Assembly (NCBI GenBank): GCA_014381795.1
Contig: JACNKY010000326.1
Span: forward strand, 1-7,425
DNA: 7,425 bases
Origin: Pseudomonadota bacterium
GTDB lineage: Bacteria > SAR324 > NAC60-12
Direction of reading: 5' to 3'
Shown here: positions 5,370 to 7,425 of the stretch, piece after piece
How positions within the stretch are numbered: the first letter of the stretch is position 1
Layout of the letters: every line of letters starts with the position of its first letter
Translations under genes and position numbers: made by a program
Notes under the pieces: generated by a model
The model's input: the letters and a program-made list of their open reading frames with translations, nothing else
The model's database searches: none
What the model was told of the DNA's origin: nothing

Positions 5370-5765
5370 ATGACAGCTAATTTTTTTAACAAGAGAAGTT
5401 CAACCATCTCATTTGCAAAGTTACTGGTAGAACCAGTTACAGGATTTTCCCTGTTACTTGTTATTTTCTTTACCTTGTTGATGACTTTTTCAAGTTCAGA
5501 GTCTGAAGTAAACACCTATCTTATTATTGATACCGATTCGTCCTCCATTCCATATAATGAATCCGCTGACTGTCATTCAGGAACAAGGCCTCTAATAGGT
5601 TTCAATAAATGGAGTCGTCCACAACAGAAAACAGTTCCTGTTTCACTAAAACAATGTCTCAGGGACGATTACCCAAGACACAGCTATTACATTAGCAACA
5701 GCCCTCATAATAGTCTTGCTCTAGCTTCCTCACTTTTTCAACAAAAAATACTTTTGCAGATTTAG
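5370..5765 (+). CDS. Second small exported or membrane-anchored protein of unknown function
   Basis: This 131-residue protein has a polar N-terminal stretch and a hydrophobic segment at about residues 21-41 (VTGFSLLLVIFFTLLMTF within it), a likely single membrane anchor or signal. The rest is polar, with ADCHSGTR and KQCLRDD. It ends in SSLFQQKILLQI, which resembles the tail SPLFAQKTALLI of the protein at 2206-2631. Overall identity is low, but length, N-terminal hydrophobic segment, paired cysteines and tail agree, so the two may be distant relatives. Support for expression comes from the repeat box upstream and the terminator-like hairpin at 5806-5831. The ribosome binding site is weak and the start could be off by some codons. 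Function unknown; a role in metal or envelope stress is inference from context only. Confidence 0.55.
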   Translation: MTANFFNKRSSTISFAKLLVEPVTGFSLLLVIFFTLLMTFSSSESEVNTYLIIDTDSSSIPYNESADCHSGTRPLIGFNKWSRPQQKTVPVSLKQCLRDDYPRHSYYISNSPHNSLALASSLFQQKILLQI

Positions 5766-5805
5766 CGAATTTCCTTTTGATTTTCAGCAGTGGTTATTAT
5801 CAACT

Positions 5806-5831
5806 AAACTAGCCTTGCAGGCTGTGTTTTC
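5806..5831 (+). terminator. Rho-independent terminator candidate
   Basis: The perfect stem AGCCT-TGC-AGGCT at 5811-5823 extends outward as AAAC (5806-5809) with GTTT (5826-5829) around a T-G wobble and a one-base bulge. The T-run is interrupted (GTGTTTTCTT). It lies 41 bases after the stop at 5765 and would close the transcript of that gene. Confidence 0.6.
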
Positions 5832-5918
5832 TTGAACCGTTTATGAGAATAAAAGGCAGATATATTCAGTAAATATTTCAGAAATTCAAAAATTAATATA
5901 TTTCGCAAAAGAGGTTAT

Positions 5919-6170
5919 ATGAAAAAGAGACACAATAAAATCACCCATGAACAAATCCGCATTGCTCTTGAACAGTTTTACGTTCAAGGAGGCCACATTA
6001 ATGTTCTGCCACCTCAAGATGTGTATGGGATTTACAGCCAAAATTATGCAGAAATTTTGGCAGAAGTTGAATCGTTTGATGAAGTGACTAATCTTCCCAA
6101 TGATTTGGATTTTGCGCTCAAGAATTCTTTATACGTGAAACCCTTGCTTGACTCGCAGGAAATTTTGTAA
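5919..6170 (+). CDS. Hypothetical 83-residue protein
   Basis: I do not recognise this protein. It begins MKKRHNKITHEQIRIALEQF in a basic, probably helical N-terminus. A mid-section VLPPQDVYGIYSQNYAEILAE follows, in which VYGIYSQ is the most distinctive part, then an acidic region (SFDEVTNLPNDLDFAL, 52-67). There is no signal peptide, membrane helix or cysteine, so it is probably a small cytoplasmic protein. AAGAGG at 5909-5914 lies four bases from the ATG, which supports real translation. It stands alone between a terminator-like hairpin upstream and a hairpin at 6176-6200 downstream, and so may be monocistronic. Confidence 0.65.
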   Translation: MKKRHNKITHEQIRIALEQFYVQGGHINVLPPQDVYGIYSQNYAEILAEVESFDEVTNLPNDLDFALKNSLYVKPLLDSQEIL

Positions 6171-6175
6171 AGAAT

Positions 6176-6200
6176 CTTTCACGTTTTAGCAAAGTGAGGG
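6176..6200 (+). terminator. Hairpin directly after the 83-residue gene
   Basis: CTTTCAC (6176-6182) pairs with GTGAGGG (6194-6200) using two G-T wobbles. Inside it TTT (6184-6186) pairs with AAA (6191-6193) across one bulged G, leaving loop TAGC. It starts five bases after the stop codon. There is no T-run, so it may be a transcript-stabilising 3' hairpin rather than an intrinsic terminator. Confidence 0.35.
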
Positions 6201-6400
6201 CCTTGAGTAATGACTGTGTTCGAGCTGTTCCTGACAAATTTTGGACAGTGTTCCGATTGTTTTAAGCTCTGGAACTCCAAAAATTATGCCGGTGATGGCT
6301 CGGACTCTCATAAAATAAAGACTTTTCAATCTTCTTTCTATAGCGGTAGCAGGATTGTCCTGAACCATTAACGCAAAAATTAAAATTATTAAGGATTTAT
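6201..6400. other. Intergenic region before htrA with an unexplained antisense ORF
   Basis: Two hundred bases lie between the hairpin and htrA. No gene is convincing on the + strand. On the - strand, 6186-6368 is open for 60 codons; its middle part reads FMRVRAITGIIFGVPELKTI, which looks more protein-like than a random antisense frame. It lacks a Shine-Dalgarno and overlaps the hairpin. It could be a fragment of a decayed gene or chance. AAGGA for htrA is at 6391-6395; no clear promoter is seen. Confidence 0.35.
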
Positions 6401-7381
6401 TTGAAAATGAAAACTAAAAATAACACTAAATTGCTAGCCCGATGGAGTATTTTGTTACTCTTTTGGATGCTGTTTGGAACGGTTGTCCAGAGTGCTGAAA
6501 TAAATGAGACTGCTCTTCAGAATATGATTCGTGACTCTAAAGCAAGAGCTGCAATGGTGGAACAAGTACGAGAAGCAGTAGTACATATTCGCGTTGAAAA
6601 AGCTCTTAATGGCCCAGACAACAGCTTACATAATCCCTCCAGCCAAAATAATAATGGAGCAAAACAGTTTAAACAACAGGGGCTTGGCAGCGGTTCCATA
6701 ATTAGTAAAGACGGTTATATTTTGACCAATAATCATGTCGTTGGAGGGGCAGACCGCATTTTGGTAAGACTGCATGATGGACAGGAATTCGAAGCCGAAT
6801 TGATAGGAGCCGATCCTCCTTCAGACATTGCTGTGATTAAGATTCCAGCAAATGAGCTTAATCCTATTCAAATGGGTAATTCAGATGAGATGCAAGTAGG
6901 AGAAACAGTCATTGCCATTGGTAATCCTTTTGGATTGACCCTAACCGTCACTCTGGGCATCATCAGTGCCAAAGGTCGTTCCAATGTAGGCATAACAGAC
7001 TATGAGAATTTTATTCAAACCGATGCTGCGATTAATCCTGGAAATAGTGGCGGACCATTAATTAATCTTGAAGGAAAACTAATTGGTGTTAATACCGCCA
7101 TTTTCTCAAAAAACGGTGGTTACCAGGGAATTGGATTTTCGGTGCCGGTGAATATGGCGCAGATAATTATGCAGGATTTAATAGCAGAAGGAAAAGTTTC
7201 CCGTGGCTGGTTAGGTGTTGGGATCCAGGATGTTACTGCGGAATTAGCACAAGCATTTGGAGTGAAAAACACCAAGGGTTCATTAATCACAAAAGTGATG
7301 CCTTCTTCTCCGGCAGAAACTGCGGGGTTGATAAAAGGGGATATTGTTATTCGTGTGAATCAGAGAAAAGAGTGTAGATGA
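6401..7381 (+). CDS. htrA: HtrA/DegP-family periplasmic serine protease, frame broken in the PDZ domain
   Basis: The 326 residues read here begin with a signal peptide (about 1-32, cleavage near VQSAE). The trypsin-like domain has a complete catalytic triad: His112 in TNNHVVGG, Asp142 in SDIAVIK and Ser216 in GNSGGPL. A PDZ domain follows from about residue 267 (SRGWLGVGIQDV). HtrA proteases degrade or refold damaged periplasmic proteins. Relatives run to 450-500 residues with one or two full PDZ domains; this frame stops at VNQRKECR in the middle of the first. With one A fewer in AAAA (7367-7370), it reads on as RKSVDEISHKI, a normal PDZ continuation, and a later frame gives LISPIAVL. The break is therefore a frameshift rather than a natural end. 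The start is TTG at 6401, five bases after AAGGA (6391-6395); ATG at 6407 is an alternative. If the frameshift is real, the protease domain survives but PDZ control is lost. Confidence 0.9.
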   Translation: MKMKTKNNTKLLARWSILLLFWMLFGTVVQSAEINETALQNMIRDSKARAAMVEQVREAVVHIRVEKALNGPDNSLHNPSSQNNNGAKQFKQQGLGSGSIISKDGYILTNNHVVGGADRILVRLHDGQEFEAELIGADPPSDIAVIKIPANELNPIQMGNSDEMQVGETVIAIGNPFGLTLTVTLGIISAKGRSNVGITDYENFIQTDAAINPGNSGGPLINLEGKLIGVNTAIFSKNGGYQGIGFSVPVNMAQIIMQDLIAEGKVSRGWLGVGIQDVTAELAQAFGVKNTKGSLITKVMPSSPAETAGLIKGDIVIRVNQRKECR

Positions 7382-7425
7382 GATATCTCATAAAATCTGT
7401 TAATCAGCCCAATTGCTGTTTTATA

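Noticed and set aside
5861..5888. TTCA words upstream of the 83-residue gene
   Set aside because: Spacing is 12 and 8 bases rather than 11, and the flanking bases do not match the 15-mer; likely chance in AT-rich DNA.
1..7425. CRISPR array, insertion sequence, tRNA or rRNA
   Set aside because: No regularly spaced palindromic repeats with unique spacers, no transposase and no RNA gene signatures were seen; the MORN repeats are coding.

Overview
The window looks like chromosomal DNA of a Gram-negative bacterium with low G+C. It carries two lipoprotein signal peptides, a periplasmic HtrA-type protease, a membrane-anchored cytochrome c and a DsbA-like thiol oxidoreductase, all of which imply a periplasm. 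Most genes after position 2650 have AAGGA-type ribosome binding sites. The first three genes have none and sit behind A-rich leaders. The style of the MORN lipoproteins and the accessory content recall marine SAR324-like or other deltaproteobacterial-grade genomes, but the sequence alone does not settle the lineage.

Layout, all genes on the + strand. (1) 68-1631: three tandem paralogues encoding exported MORN-repeat proteins, two of them clear lipoproteins; the middle one has lost the lipobox cysteine and starts at GTG. (2) 1682-2083: a DUF302-family protein. (3) 2206-4969: an envelope redox region. It holds a small exported protein of unknown function, a Met/His-containing SHOCT-domain membrane protein, a membrane-anchored mono-haem cytochrome c, a membrane-anchored DsbA-like thioredoxin-fold protein (CPFC), and a multi-pass membrane protein with a CSIC motif. 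A promoter-like block and dyad precede it, and a second promoter-like block sits before the DsbA-like gene. (4) 4970-5369: about 400 bases without a convincing gene, with inverted repeats and an 11-bp-period direct repeat just ahead of the next gene. (5) 5370-5765: a second small exported protein whose C-terminal tail resembles that of the first (2206-2631), followed by a terminator-like hairpin. (6) 5919-6170: an unrecognised 83-residue protein. (7) 6401-7381: an HtrA/DegP-family protease whose reading frame breaks inside the PDZ domain near the window end; the downstream bases still read as PDZ sequence in other frames.

How it may work together (inference): the central genes look like an envelope thiol/metal-stress module. 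The SHOCT and small exported proteins resemble types often found beside copper or heavy-metal resistance genes. The DsbA-like protein and its CxxC membrane partner could handle periplasmic thiols, and HtrA would remove damaged envelope proteins. An identical 15-base element lies upstream of both the DsbA-like gene and the second small exported protein, which suggests one response regulator controls both. No metal pump or sensor kinase lies in the window, so the metal link is indirect.
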